Assembly: GCF_013624435.2 (NCBI RefSeq)
Contig: NZ_CP061768.1
Span: forward strand, 2,880,001 to 2,944,000
Direction of reading: 5' to 3'
DNA from: Nocardioides campestrisoli
GTDB lineage: Bacteria; Actinomycetota; Actinomycetes; Propionibacteriales; Nocardioidaceae
Length of the DNA: 64,000 bases
In this document: in pieces, positions 54,527 to 63,837 of the stretch
Layout of the letters: each line of letters opens with the position of its first letter
How positions within the stretch are numbered: the stretch's first letter is position 1
Translations under genes and position numbers: made by a program
The notes under the pieces: model-generated
Database searches by the model: none
What the model was told of the DNA's origin: nothing
What the model saw: only the letters and a program-made list of their open reading frames with translations

Positions 54527-55215
54527 GGCAGCTCGAGCAGCTTCTCCTTGACCGCGTACATGACCGCCTCCATGCGGGAGTGCAGCTGGAGCTTCTCCAG
54601 CATGTTGCGGACGTGGTTCTTCACGGTGTTCTCGGAGATGAAGAGCTGCTTGGCGATCTCGCGGTTGTTCATGCCCTTGGCGACCAGCCGCAGTACCTCG
54701 AGCTCGCGCTCGGTGAGCCGGAGCCCGCCGTTGACCTGGTGCCGCTCGGGCTTGGACATCTGCTTGAACTCGTCGATCAGCTTGACCGCCATCGACGGGG
54801 AGATGAGCGACTGGCCGTCGGCCACCACCCGGATGCCCTGGGCCACCTCCTCGATCGAGGAGTCCTTGAGCAGGTAGCCCGCGGCGCCGCTCTTGACGGC
54901 TTCGTAGAGGTCGCCCTCCTCGTCGGAGACCGTCAGCATGATGACCTTCGCCGACGGGTTCGACTCCTTGATCGCCCGGCAGGCCTCGATCCCGCTGCGT
55001 CGCGGCATCCGCACGTCGAGCAGGACCACGTCGGGGGCCATCGAGCTGGCCAGGTCCGTGGCGGCCACGCCGTCGCCCGCCTCGGCCACGACCTCGATGT
55101 CGGGCTCCTGGGTCAGGAGCATCGTCAGCCCACGTCGGAAGAGCTCCTGGTCGTCGGCAACGATCACCCGGACCGGCTCTGTTGTCTCTGTCGGCTGCGT
55201 CACAGGCGGCATCAT
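54523..55215 (-). CDS. LuxR-type response regulator
   Basis: The 230-residue protein has a receiver domain (about 15-135) with acidic pocket Asp21-Asp22, phosphoacceptor Asp67 (VVLLDVRMP) and Lys117 in YLLKD, followed by a LuxR helix-turn-helix (about 165-225; [25 protein letters not shown]). No sensor kinase gene is adjacent, so it is an orphan at this locus. A DNA-binding transcription factor. Two successive ATG codons could be the start; the first is used. Orthologues occur between secA and hpf in other Actinobacteria. Confidence 0.93.
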   Translation of the reverse strand: MMPPVTQPTETTEPVRVIVADDQELFRRGLTMLLTQEPDIEVVAEAGDGVAATDLASSMAPDVVLLDVRMPRRSGIEACRAIKESNPSAKVIMLTVSDEEGDLYEAVKSGAAGYLLKDSSIEEVAQGIRVVADGQSLISPSMAVKLIDEFKQMSKPERHQVNGGLRLTERELEVLRLVAKGMNNREIAKQLFISENTVKNHVRNMLEKLQLHSRMEAVMYAVKEKLLELP

Positions 55216-55285
55216 GTCAGATGCCCCGGCCCGAACGGACGCGGAACGCGCGTCCGCCGGGCGCGGGGCACCGACGTCGGTCAGC

Positions 55286-55903
55286 TCAGCTGGCGACGGT
55301 GAGCGTGATGACTCCGTAGTCGTAGCCGTGGCGCCGGTAGACCACCGACGGCTTCTCGCTCTCCTTGTCGACGAAGAGGTAGAAGTCGTGACCCACCAGC
55401 TCCATCTCGTAGAGCGCCTGGTCCAGCGTCATCGGCTCCGCCTCGTGGGACTTCTCCCGGACCACGAGCGGGCCGTCGCCGGTGACCGTGATCGGCCCGA
55501 CCTGCCGCTCCTGGACCTCGTCGGAGCCTGCGTCCGGAGTCTCCTCGGCCCCGGTCTCGGCCAGCGCCTCGCCCACCGAGACGGGGGTACGGCGTCCGCG
55601 ATGGATACGCCGCCGGTCGGCCGCCTTGCGCATCTGGGCGGTCATCTTGTCCAGCGCCAGGTCGAGCGCGGCCATCTTGTCCTCGGCCGCGGCCTCCGCG
55701 CGGATGACCGGCCCCTTGGTCAGGGCGGTCAGCTGCACCCGGACGGCCCGGTCCTGCTGCCGCGGGTTGCGCTCGGCGGACACCTCCGCCTGTACCCGGA
55801 TGATCCTCTGGTCGTGCTTCTCGAGCCGGGAGAGCTTCTCCTCCACGTGGGCTCGAAACCTGTCCGAGACCTCCACGTGCCGTCCCGTCACCACTACGTC
55901 CAT
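55286..55903 (-). CDS. hpf: long-form ribosome hibernation-promoting factor
   Basis: The 205-residue product has an S30AE domain (about 1-100; [31 protein letters not shown]) and a C-terminal domain (about 145-205; [30 protein letters not shown]) that dimerises, as in long HPF proteins that pair two 70S ribosomes into 100S particles in resting cells. GGAGG precedes the ATG by five to six bases. Confidence 0.95.
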   Translation of the reverse strand: MDVVVTGRHVEVSDRFRAHVEEKLSRLEKHDQRIIRVQAEVSAERNPRQQDRAVRVQLTALTKGPVIRAEAAAEDKMAALDLALDKMTAQMRKAADRRRIHRGRRTPVSVGEALAETGAEETPDAGSDEVQERQVGPITVTGDGPLVVREKSHEAEPMTLDQALYEMELVGHDFYLFVDKESEKPSVVYRRHGYDYGVITLTVAS

Positions 55904-56258
55904 GTGAACCTCCGATTCGCTACTCCACTGGCACCCCGGGCAGCAGCCAACCGTCCGGCGTGCTGCACGGCGTCTGGCATGGAGTCCGCCCGGCCGACCT
56001 GGTCTTCGTCCCCACAATCGCCTGCTGAGACGGTCGCAGCTTCTCCGCCACTACTGGCCTTCTCCCGGTGGTCGCCGCATCTGACGGCGGCACCAGGGCA
56101 GGACTTACTTCTAAGCCGCACCGTGATCGGCCTCCCGGACGAGCCGGGAGCGCCTTACGTGGACCGTTTCGCCTGCGACTGGCATCGGCTTGTCCCCGGC
56201 ACGCGCACGGCGCCCCGATGACGCAACCACGGACCCGGACGGACTCCATGACCAGACG
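55904..56258. other. hpf-comF intergenic region
   Basis: No convincing gene is present in these 355 bases; short open frames on both strands have no ribosome site. CTCCCGG (56133-56139) pairs with CCGGGAG (56145-56151) around five bases and could end the comF transcript. The stretch should hold the hpf promoter; AT-rich CTTAGAAGTAAGT on the minus strand (about 56103-56115) is a possible -10 region. Confidence 0.5.
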
Positions 56259-57056
56259 CTATCCCGTGCCTGGGCATGCCGCGAACACCCCCCTCGACGC
56301 GGCGGGCGCGGCCGGGTCGTGCCGTCGCCGGACCGCACCCACCACGGCGATCCCGGAGAGCTCGACGCCGACCGCGGCCAGCGCCCGTTGGGCCTCCCGC
56401 GCCGTGGCGCCGGTGGTCAGCACGTCGTCGCACAGCACCACGCGCACGGCTCCCGCCCCGGTCCCCAGGCCGCTGCGGGCGGCCCGGGCGGCCCGGGCGG
56501 CGCCGACCAGGGCACGGCTCGGCACCCAGAGCGACCCCTCCAGGTTGCGGGCCCGGGCTGCGGCGTCGAGCCCCGACTGGTCGAGCACCCCGCGGTGCGA
56601 GCGCAGCAGCGGCAGCACGCGCGCCGACAGGCCGTGCCGGGTCGCCTCCCGGGCCGCCACCCGGACCAGGCGCCTGGTGGGGTCGTCGCCCCGGGAGCGG
56701 ACCACACCGGGCCGCGACGGCACCGGCACCAGCAGCACCCGTCCCTCCCCTCCTGCGGCCGCTCCGACCGCCCGGGCCAGCAGCCTGCCCAGGGGGCGGC
56801 CCAGGCCGAACCGCGACTCCTCCTTGTGGTCGATCACCAGCCGGCGGAGCAGCCCGTCGTACTCCCCCGCCGCCCAGGCCGGGACGAGACCAGGCGGAGC
56901 AGGTGAGGGTCTGGCGGGCACCGGCTGGGCCGGGAGCGTGCCGAGACAGCGGCGACAGACCAGCCGGCCGCGGCTCCCGCAGCCCAGGCAGGCGCTGCCG
57001 ACCAGCAGGTCCACGGCGTGGTCGACCAGGTCGGCGGCAAGCGGAGCACGGGTCAC
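56259..57056 (-). CDS. ComF family phosphoribosyltransferase-like protein
   Basis: The 265-residue product has an N-terminal zinc ribbon-like part (CLGCGSRGRLVCRRC) and a type I phosphoribosyltransferase fold with VVLCDDVLTTGATAREA, the PRPP-binding loop. Members are needed for DNA uptake in naturally competent bacteria, where ComF works with the ComFA helicase; in Actinobacteria the role is unknown. The start is uncertain: a GTG at 57056 gives a family-like length, and one at 57095 would add 13 residues. Same order (hpf, comF, lpqB) as in M. tuberculosis. Confidence 0.85.
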   Translation of the reverse strand: MTRAPLAADLVDHAVDLLVGSACLGCGSRGRLVCRRCLGTLPAQPVPARPSPAPPGLVPAWAAGEYDGLLRRLVIDHKEESRFGLGRPLGRLLARAVGAAAGGEGRVLLVPVPSRPGVVRSRGDDPTRRLVRVAAREATRHGLSARVLPLLRSHRGVLDQSGLDAAARARNLEGSLWVPSRALVGAARAARAARSGLGTGAGAVRVVLCDDVLTTGATAREAQRALAAVGVELSGIAVVGAVRRRHDPAAPAASRGVFAACPGTG

Positions 57057-57162
57057 CGGCCCATGACAGCGTTCCGCTCCGTCCCCTGGCCGCACCCTCG
57101 TCCCGGACTGGGGAGATGGCGCCCCGCCGCCGGGCTGTGCACGGCGAGCGGGCCGCGCCGGG

Positions 57163-58920
57163 TCAGCCGACGAAGCCCAGCCAGGTGATCCCCTCGTCCA
57201 GCGGCGGGATCTCCCGCGCCGGGTCGACCAGGTCGGCGACCCCGTCGGCCTGCACCACGTAGACGCTCTCGTTCCGGGCCGGGGAGCTCACCAGCGTCCC
57301 GGCCCCGCCCCGGATCCTGGAGGTGGCGCCGGTGTCCAGGTCCGCGGGCGCGCCCTCCACCGCGACCGTGCGGACCTGGGACAGGTCTCCGGTGATGTCG
57401 CTGAGCAGGGTGAGGGAGGACGGCGAGCGCCAGCCCATGTCGTTGATCCGCCGCCCCGGCTCGAGCTCGAGGTCGAGCGGGCGGACCCGGGTGGCGCCCA
57501 GGACGCGGCCGCGCTCGTCGCGCTGGATCCGGCCGGTGACCACCCGGTCGCCACCGGGCTCACGGACGACGGCCGCGAGCCGGGAGCCGTCGCGGGAGAC
57601 CAGGAACGAGGTCACGTTGCGACCGGTCAGCCCGGGCACCCGCACCTGCCTGGCCCGCTCGTTCGTCGACGTCCACACCACGGCGCCGCCCGCCGTGCGG
57701 TCGACCCACCAGAGCCGGTCGGTGAAGTCCCAGACGGGCGGGAGCAGGTCGGTGCCGCCGGCGAACAGCTCGGTGGCGACCCCCTCCTCGTCCTCGACCG
57801 GAGCCACCAGCAGGGAGGTGCCGTCCGTGGTCACCGCGGCCGCCTGGGTCGCGGTGAGGTTGACCGCGGCGGTGCGCACCCCGAGCTGCTGGCTGCCCAG
57901 CGGCCCGGAGGTCTCGTCGAACTCCTCGAGGTCCCCCCGGACCAGGAGCCCGTCCCGGAGCGCGAAGAGGTCGCGCACCGAGCCCGAGCCCACGGGGTCC
58001 AGCCGAGCGCCGGCGGCGGGGCTCAGCTCCTGGCCGTGGCCCGGCAGCGGCACCGCACGCCCGTTGAGGGTGAGCCGCACCGCGGTGATCCGCGGGTCCT
58101 GGCGCAGGGTCCAGGCCACCTGGGCGATCATCTCGTCGGAGACGAGGTCCTCCGCACTCACGCCCGGCGGGCCCTGCAGCGAGACCTCGGCCAGTCCGTC
58201 GTCGTCGATCGGCACCGAGAGCGCCAGGCTCAGCCCCGCGGGCACGGTGCTGCGCACCACGGTGCCCAGGTGGCGGGGCGGGCCGGCGAGCAGGCCGCGG
58301 ACCAGCGAGGTGGCGAACTGGTCGCCCTCGGGGACGAAGACCGGCTCGGGGACCAGGATGCGCCCGGTCGGGTCGAGGAAGTAGAGCGCGGCGCGCGAGA
58401 ACCGGTCCTCGAACCAGGACTCGGGCACCACCAGGGCGTCGGGGGCCTCGGCGATCCGCCACTCGGCGCCCTCCAGCGTCATCGGGAAGCTGAGCTCGGC
58501 GTCCCCGGCGCGCAGCGACCGCGACCAGGCGCCTCGGGAGTCGTAGACCTCGGCGTCGACCATCGGCACGGTCAGCACGCGGTCACCGCGGACCGGGTCG
58601 AGGTCGGAGTAGGTGATGGTGCCACCCTCGGGCTTCCACCGCACCTGGGCCTCGCTGGAGAGGTACTGCGCGGCCACCGTGGTCTTGATCGGCGCGGCCT
58701 TCATCGCCTCCAGGAACCCCGAGACCACCTCGCGGGCCGAGGCGCCGGGCTCCGGCGGCGCGGGGTCGATGAAGGTGCCGCCCGAGGTGTTCCCGGACTG
58801 GGTGTCCTCCACCTCGAGGATCGGACCCGCGGTCGGCATCTGGACGCAGCCGGCCAGCAGCAGCGCCGCGGCGGTCGCCGCCACCGCCCGCCATCGTGGG
58901 GTCACTCGCAGCCTCCTCAC
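57163..58920 (-). CDS. lpqB: lipoprotein LpqB
   Basis: The 585-residue lipoprotein has a signal peptide with lipobox LLAGC (Cys25), a GerMN-type domain (about 195-310) and a beta-propeller (about 330-585). In mycobacteria LpqB binds the extracellular part of the sensor kinase MtrB and tunes signalling. Its GTG start overlaps the mtrB stop (GTGA), so mtrA, mtrB and lpqB form one operon, as in most Actinobacteria. Confidence 0.95.
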   Translation of the reverse strand: MRRLRVTPRWRAVAATAAALLLAGCVQMPTAGPILEVEDTQSGNTSGGTFIDPAPPEPGASAREVVSGFLEAMKAAPIKTTVAAQYLSSEAQVRWKPEGGTITYSDLDPVRGDRVLTVPMVDAEVYDSRGAWSRSLRAGDAELSFPMTLEGAEWRIAEAPDALVVPESWFEDRFSRAALYFLDPTGRILVPEPVFVPEGDQFATSLVRGLLAGPPRHLGTVVRSTVPAGLSLALSVPIDDDGLAEVSLQGPPGVSAEDLVSDEMIAQVAWTLRQDPRITAVRLTLNGRAVPLPGHGQELSPAAGARLDPVGSGSVRDLFALRDGLLVRGDLEEFDETSGPLGSQQLGVRTAAVNLTATQAAAVTTDGTSLLVAPVEDEEGVATELFAGGTDLLPPVWDFTDRLWWVDRTAGGAVVWTSTNERARQVRVPGLTGRNVTSFLVSRDGSRLAAVVREPGGDRVVTGRIQRDERGRVLGATRVRPLDLELEPGRRINDMGWRSPSSLTLLSDITGDLSQVRTVAVEGAPADLDTGATSRIRGGAGTLVSSPARNESVYVVQADGVADLVDPAREIPPLDEGITWLGFVG

Positions 58921-60530
58921 GCGCGTACCTCGTCGTCGGCCGGCACCAGCGGCAGCGGGCTGCGCCGCAGGGACTGTCCCAGGCGGCGCGGCAGCGTCAG
59001 CCGGAACTGGGCGCCCTCGCCGCGGCGTCCCCAGGCCTGCAGCCAGCCCCCGTGCAGGTGGGTGTCCTCCAGGGAGATGGAGAGGCCGAGGCCGGTTCCT
59101 CCGCTGGTGCGGGCCCGGGCCGGGTCGGCGCGCCAGAACCGGTTGAAGACCATGGCCGACTCCCCCGGCCCCAGCCCGACCCCGTAGTCACGGACGGTGA
59201 TCGCCGCGGCCTCCTCGTCGGCGCCCACGTGCACGACGATGTCGCGCCGCTCGGCGTGGTCGATCGCGTTGGTGACCAGGTTGCGCACGATCCGCTCCAC
59301 CCGGCGTACGTCGGCCTCGGCCAGGCACGGGTGCCCGGGATCGACCACCACCACCCGGGTGCCCCGCTGGATCGCGAGCACCTGGGTCGCCTCGGCGACC
59401 CGGTGGGCCACGTCGACCAGGTTGACGTCCTCGACCTCCAGCACCGCGGCGCCGGCGTCGAACCGGCTGATCTCGAGCAGGTCGGCCAGCAGCACCTCGA
59501 ACCGGTCCAGCTCGGTCTGCAGCAGCTCCGCGGCCCGCGCGGTCGCCGGGTCGAACTGGTCCCGGCTGTCGTGCAGCACGTCTCCCGCCATCCGCACGGT
59601 GGTCAGCGGGGTACGCAGCTCGTGCGAGACGTCGCTGACGAACCTGCGCTGGAGCCGGCTGAGCTCCTCGAGCTGACGGATCTGCCGCTGCAGGTTGGAG
59701 GCCATCTGGTTGAACGACGTCGCCAGGCGCGCCAGGTCGTCGTCCCCGGTGACCCGGAGCCGCTCCTGCAGCTGTCCGGCGGCCAGCCGCTCGGCCACCT
59801 CGCGCGCCATCCGCACCGGGGCCACCACCTGCCGGGTGACCAGCCAGGTCACCCCCGCCACCAGCAGCACCAGGAGCACCGCGGCGGTGAGCAGGGCCCG
59901 GGTCACCAGGCCGAGGGTGTCCGCCTGCTCGGAGAGCGGGAACAGGTAGTAGACGGTGTAGGTCTCCCCGTCCGCGGGCAGGGTGACCTGCGAGCCGACC
60001 GCGATCCCCGGGCCGGGCTCGACCCCGCCGGCCACCGGTCCGGTGGTCTTGATGGTGGTGTAGGTCCAGGCCGTCTCCTGCGGGGTGGAGAAGCGGCTCT
60101 CCAGCGCCCGGGGGACGCTCGACTTGTCGAGGTTCTGGGTGAACTGGGCGCCGCCGCCGGCCAGCGTGCCGCCCGAGCCGAGCGGCGCCGAGAGGATCAC
60201 CGCGAACCCCCGGCTGGCACCCCGGGCGATGATCGGCTCGATCAGGTCCTGACGCTGACCGGGCGCGTCGACGTCGGTGCCGGTGGCGAAGGTCAGCCTG
60301 CTCCGCGCCTCGGCGGTCTCGTTGCTCGCCTCGCTGACCGCGCGCTCGACCCGCTGCTCCAGCAGTCCGTCGCGGGTCTGCTGGAGCAGGAACCACCCCA
60401 CGACGCCCACGACCAGCGTGGTCAGCACCAGGGTGCTGGCCACCACGCGTGCCTGGATCGACCGGCGCCAGCTGGTCAGGCCACGCGCCAGCGCGGTCGG
60501 GACCCTTCTCAGGGACAGGTGCGGTGCCAT
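58917..60530 (-). CDS. mtrB: sensor histidine kinase MtrB
   Basis: The 537-residue kinase has membrane helices at about 28-49 and 211-233 around an extracellular sensor of about 160 residues, a HAMP domain (about 234-285), the phosphorylated His303 in FVSDVSHELRTPLTT, and an ATPase domain with NLVTNAIDHAERRD and GTGLGLSI. It phosphorylates MtrA in response to envelope or division state. The ATG lies ten bases after the mtrA stop; an earlier GTG would overlap mtrA. Confidence 0.95.
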   Translation of the reverse strand: MAPHLSLRRVPTALARGLTSWRRSIQARVVASTLVLTTLVVGVVGWFLLQQTRDGLLEQRVERAVSEASNETAEARSRLTFATGTDVDAPGQRQDLIEPIIARGASRGFAVILSAPLGSGGTLAGGGAQFTQNLDKSSVPRALESRFSTPQETAWTYTTIKTTGPVAGGVEPGPGIAVGSQVTLPADGETYTVYYLFPLSEQADTLGLVTRALLTAAVLLVLLVAGVTWLVTRQVVAPVRMAREVAERLAAGQLQERLRVTGDDDLARLATSFNQMASNLQRQIRQLEELSRLQRRFVSDVSHELRTPLTTVRMAGDVLHDSRDQFDPATARAAELLQTELDRFEVLLADLLEISRFDAGAAVLEVEDVNLVDVAHRVAEATQVLAIQRGTRVVVVDPGHPCLAEADVRRVERIVRNLVTNAIDHAERRDIVVHVGADEEAAAITVRDYGVGLGPGESAMVFNRFWRADPARARTSGGTGLGLSISLEDTHLHGGWLQAWGRRGEGAQFRLTLPRRLGQSLRRSPLPLVPADDEVRA

Positions 60531-60540
60531 GCCCGCCCCG

Positions 60541-61245
60541 TCAGGACTTGCCGGCCTTGTAGCCGACACCGCGCACCGTGAGCACGATCTCGGGGTTCTC
60601 CGGGTCGTGCTCGACCTTCGAGCGCAGCCGCTGCACGTGCACGTTGACCAGTCGGGTGTCCGCGGCGTGCCGGTAGCCCCACACCTGCTCCAGGAGCACC
60701 TCGCGGGTGAAGACCTGCCAGGGCTTGCGGGCCAGGCAGACCAGCAGGTCGAACTCGAGCGGGGTCAGGTTGACCGCCGTCCCGGCGCGGGTCACGCTGT
60801 GGCCGGCGACGTCGATCTCCAGGTCGCCCACCGTCAGGGTCTCCGAGACCGGTGCCTCGAACCGGCGTACCCGGGCGCGGATGCGGGCCACCAGCTCCTT
60901 GGGCTTGAACGGCTTCACCACGTAGTCGTCGGCACCCGACTCGAGCCCGAGCACCACGTCGATGGTGTCGCCCTTGGCCGTGAGCATCACGATCGGGACG
61001 CCGGACTCGGTCCGGATCTCCTTGCACACGTCGATCCCGTCGCGGCCGGGCAGCATCAGGTCGAGCAGCACCAGGTCGGGGCGGTACTCGCGGAACGCGG
61101 CGAGCGCCTCGTCACCCCGGGTGACCATCTGGCTGTCGAAGCCCTCCTGGCGGAGCACGATGGTGAGCATCTCCGCCAGCGAGGCGTCGTCGTCCACCAC
61201 GAGGACACGGCCGCGGGTGGGCGCGTCGGCGAGGGGCTGGCTCAT
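60541..61245 (-). CDS. mtrA: response regulator MtrA
   Basis: The 234-residue OmpR-type regulator has receiver residues Asp18-Asp19 and phosphoacceptor Asp62 (VLLDLMLPG), Thr in MLTAKGD and Lys in VVKPFKP, and a winged-helix domain (about 135-234; LTPLEFDLLVCLARKPWQVFTREVLLEQVWGYR). MtrA controls cell-wall, division and osmotic genes and is essential in mycobacteria. CACAAT ends six bases before the ATG, so transcription probably begins at the start codon. Confidence 0.96.
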   Translation of the reverse strand: MSQPLADAPTRGRVLVVDDDASLAEMLTIVLRQEGFDSQMVTRGDEALAAFREYRPDLVLLDLMLPGRDGIDVCKEIRTESGVPIVMLTAKGDTIDVVLGLESGADDYVVKPFKPKELVARIRARVRRFEAPVSETLTVGDLEIDVAGHSVTRAGTAVNLTPLEFDLLVCLARKPWQVFTREVLLEQVWGYRHAADTRLVNVHVQRLRSKVEHDPENPEIVLTVRGVGYKAGKS

Positions 61246-61251
61246 GGGGCC

Positions 61252-61257
61252 ATTGTG
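61252..61257 (-). promoter_or_regulatory. -10 element of the mtrAB-lpqB operon
   Basis: CACAAT on the minus strand, six bases before the mtrA ATG. The same hexamer at the same distance precedes the plsC-like gene (23605-23610) and the hypothetical gene (49069-49074). Confidence 0.5.
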
Positions 61258-61267
61258 CCAGCGACGG

Positions 61268-61303
61268 CGAAGGCCGGTGTCCCCGCGGGGACACCGGCCT
61301 TCG
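61268..61303 (-). terminator. sahH terminator
   Basis: A perfect 16-bp stem (61268-61283 with 61288-61303) closes a CGCG loop, 19 bases after the sahH stop and just upstream of the mtrA promoter. It separates the two units. No U-tract follows. Confidence 0.78.
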
Positions 61304-61322
61304 TCACGACGAGCAGACGCGC

Positions 61323-62768
61323 TCAGTAGCGGTACTGGTCGGACTTGTACGGGCCCTCCACGGGGATGCCCAGGTAGTCGGCCTGCGAGGGGGTCAGCTC
61401 GGTGAGCTTGACGCCCAGCGAGGCCAGGTGCAGGCGGGCGACCTCCTCGTCGAGGTGCTTGGGGAGCACGTAGACCCCGACGGGGTACTCCTCGGGCTTG
61501 GTGAAGATCTCGATCTGGCCCAGCACCTGGTTGGTGAAGGAGTTCGACATCACGAACGACGGGTGGCCCGTCGCGTTGCCGAGGTTGAGCAGGCGACCCT
61601 CGGAGAGCACGATGATCGAGTGGCTGTCCCGGCCGTCCTGGCCCGGGAACGTCCACAGGTCGACCTGCGGCTTGACGTTCTTGCGGACCGCGACGCCGTC
61701 GGCCTCCAGGCCGGCCATGTCGATCTCGTTGTCGAAGTGACCGATGTTGCCCAGGATCGCGTTGTGCTTCATCCGGCGCATCTGGTCGACGGTGACGACG
61801 TCCTTGTTGCCGGTCGCGGTGATGATGATGTCGGCCACGTCCAGCACGTTGTCCAGGGTGTCGACCTGGTAGCCGTCCATCGCCGCCTGCAGTGCGCAGA
61901 TCGGGTCGATCTCGGTGACGATGACCCGGGCGCCCTGACCGCGCAGCGACTCCGCGCAGCCCTTGCCCACGTCGCCGTAGCCGCACACGACCGCGACCTT
62001 GCCGCCGATCAGCACGTCGGTGGCGCGGTTGATCCCGTCGATCAGGGAGTGCCGGCAGCCGTACTTGTTGTCGAACTTCGACTTGGTGACCGAGTCGTTG
62101 ACGTTGATCGCCGGGAAGAGCAGCGACCCGTCCTTCATCATGTCGTAGAGCCGCAGGACGCCCGTGGTGGTCTCCTCGGTGACGCCCTTGATGTCGCCGG
62201 CGATCCGGGTCCAGCGGTCGCTGCTGGTGGAGAGCGACTCGCGCAGCACCTCGAAGATGACCCGCTGCTCGGTCGACGTCGCGGACGCCGGGTCGGGCGC
62301 GGTGCCGGTCTTCTCCATCTCCACGCCGAGGTGGACCAGCATGGTGGCGTCACCACCGTCGTCGAGGATCATGTTGGCGCCGGCCTCGCCGGGCCAGTTG
62401 AGGATCTGCTGGGTGCACCACCAGTACTCCTCCAGGGACTCGCCCTTCCAGGCGAAGACCGGGACGCCGGCCGGCTGGTCGACGGTGCCCTCGGGGCCCA
62501 CGACGATGGCAGCGGCGGCGTGGTCCTGGGTGGAGAAGATGTTGCAGGACGCCCAGCGCACCTCGGCACCGAGCGCGACGAGCGTCTCGATCAGGACCGC
62601 GGTCTGGATCGTCATGTGCAGCGAGCCGGCGATCCGGGCACCGGCCAGCGGCTTGGCGTCCCCGTAGCGCTCCCGCATCGCCATCAGGCCGGGCATCTCG
62701 TGCTCGGCAAGCTGGATCTCGGTCCGGCCGTAGTCGGCCAGGCTCAGGTCGGCGACCTTGAAGTCCAT
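61323..62768 (-). CDS. sahH: adenosylhomocysteinase SahH
   Basis: The 481-residue enzyme has the N-terminal substrate domain ([41 protein letters not shown], in short pieces), [24 protein letters not shown] with the conserved Lys and Asp, the NAD site CGYGDVGKG and the C-terminal YKSDQYRY. It splits S-adenosylhomocysteine to adenosine and homocysteine, removing the inhibitor left by methyltransferases. GGAGGG lies seven bases before the ATG and can be masked by an inverted repeat in the leader. Located upstream of mtrA, as in M. tuberculosis. Confidence 0.98.
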   Translation of the reverse strand: MDFKVADLSLADYGRTEIQLAEHEMPGLMAMRERYGDAKPLAGARIAGSLHMTIQTAVLIETLVALGAEVRWASCNIFSTQDHAAAAIVVGPEGTVDQPAGVPVFAWKGESLEEYWWCTQQILNWPGEAGANMILDDGGDATMLVHLGVEMEKTGTAPDPASATSTEQRVIFEVLRESLSTSSDRWTRIAGDIKGVTEETTTGVLRLYDMMKDGSLLFPAINVNDSVTKSKFDNKYGCRHSLIDGINRATDVLIGGKVAVVCGYGDVGKGCAESLRGQGARVIVTEIDPICALQAAMDGYQVDTLDNVLDVADIIITATGNKDVVTVDQMRRMKHNAILGNIGHFDNEIDMAGLEADGVAVRKNVKPQVDLWTFPGQDGRDSHSIIVLSEGRLLNLGNATGHPSFVMSNSFTNQVLGQIEIFTKPEEYPVGVYVLPKHLDEEVARLHLASLGVKLTELTPSQADYLGIPVEGPYKSDQYRY

Positions 62769-62772
62769 CTAG

Positions 62773-62824
62773 CTACCCTCCGTAGTGCGGGCGCGCACGG
62801 TTCTGCGCGTGTCGTCGAGGGTAG
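62773..62824 (-). promoter_or_regulatory. sahH leader inverted repeat covering the ribosome site
   Basis: Plus-strand CTACCCTC (62773-62780) and GAGGGTAG (62817-62824) are perfect 8-bp arms; inside, CGCGCA (62792-62797) and TGCGCG (62804-62809) form a second stem. The 3' arm of the RNA holds the GGAGGG ribosome site, so the fold could block translation. The 5' arm overlaps a possible -10, TACCCT (62818-62823), with a TTGCGG -35 (62843-62848) 19 bases off; if that promoter is used the fold cannot form. No SAH riboswitch consensus was seen. Confidence 0.5.
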
Positions 62825-62892
62825 GACCGGCGCCGGAGAAACCCGCAATTGGCGACCGCTGCCGGACGTCTCCCGCTGACTCCGTGCTCGGC

Positions 62893-63837
62893 TCAGTGCG
62901 CCGCCTTGCGCCCGGGGCGGGGCACCAGGTGCAGCACGGCGACCACCACGGCCCCGACCACCAGCCCGACCACCGCCGAGAAGGCGGTGTTGACCACCCA
63001 GGCCACCGCGCCCTCCAGCACCCCGACCGCGTGCGCCACGTCCTCCTCGAGGTGGTGCACCAGGTCGTACGGCGCATGCCAGCCCAGGTCGTCGGTGCCC
63101 ACCAGCAGGATGTGCCCGCCGACCCAGAGCATGGCCACGGTGCCGACCAGGCCGATCGCGGTCAGCAGCCAGGGCATGCCGCGGACCAGTCCGTGCCCGA
63201 CCGACTGCGCCACTCGGTTGGCCCGGCCCGCCAGCGACAGCCCCACGTCGTCCATCTTCACGATCAGCGCCACCACGCCGTAGACCAGCACGGTGATCCC
63301 CAGGGCGACCACCACCAGGATCAGCGCGCGGGCCAGGAAGGGCTCCTCGGCCACCTCGTTGAGCGCGATCACCATGATCTCGGCGGAGAGGATCAGGTCG
63401 GTGCGGACGGCGCCCGCGACCATCTGCTTCTCCTGCTCCGGACCGATCTCGGTGGCCAGCGCCTCGGTGTGCTCCTCGTGTCCGGAGAGCTTCCCCCAGA
63501 TCTTCTCCGCGCCCTCGAAGCACAGGTAGGTGCCGCCGAGCATCAGGATCGGGGTCAGCACCCACGGCAGGAACTGGCTGAGCAGCAGGATCACCGGCAG
63601 GATGAGCAGCAGCTTGTTGCGCACCGAGCCGACGGCGATCTTGCGGATGATCGGCAGCTCCCGCTCGGCCGCCAGCCCGTGGACGTACTGCGGGGTGACC
63701 GCGGTGTCGTCGATCACCACACCCGCCGCCTTGGCGCTGGCGCGTCCGGCGGCGGCCGCCACGTCGTCGACCGAGGCCGCGGCCAGCCGGGCCAGCACGG
63801 CGACGTCGTCGAGCAGGGCGAAGAGCCCGCCGCTCAC
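62893..63837 (-). CDS. DUF808 family membrane protein
   Basis: The 314-residue protein begins SGGLFALLDDVAVLARLAAASVDDVAAAAGRASAKAAGVVIDDTAVTPQYV (in short pieces: LFALLDDVA, KAAGVVIDD) and has about six membrane helices. These are the marks of the DUF808/YedI family, of unknown function. GGGAGG lies seven bases before the GTG start. A longer upstream reading is low-complexity and unlikely. Single-gene unit. The remaining 160 bases to the window end show no gene. Confidence 0.88.
   Translation of the reverse strand: MSGGLFALLDDVAVLARLAAASVDDVAAAAGRASAKAAGVVIDDTAVTPQYVHGLAAERELPIIRKIAVGSVRNKLLLILPVILLLSQFLPWVLTPILMLGGTYLCFEGAEKIWGKLSGHEEHTEALATEIGPEQEKQMVAGAVRTDLILSAEIMVIALNEVAEEPFLARALILVVVALGITVLVYGVVALIVKMDDVGLSLAGRANRVAQSVGHGLVRGMPWLLTAIGLVGTVAMLWVGGHILLVGTDDLGWHAPYDLVHHLEEDVAHAVGVLEGAVAWVVNTAFSAVVGLVVGAVVVAVLHLVPRPGRKAAH

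Noticed and set aside
55894..56121. 75-codon minus-strand frame between hpf and comF
   Set aside because: No ribosome site, runs across the hpf start region and has no coherent composition.
62769..62892. SAH or SAM riboswitch upstream of sahH
   Set aside because: I looked for the known conserved bases of these riboswitches and did not see them; only an inverted repeat over the ribosome site remains.
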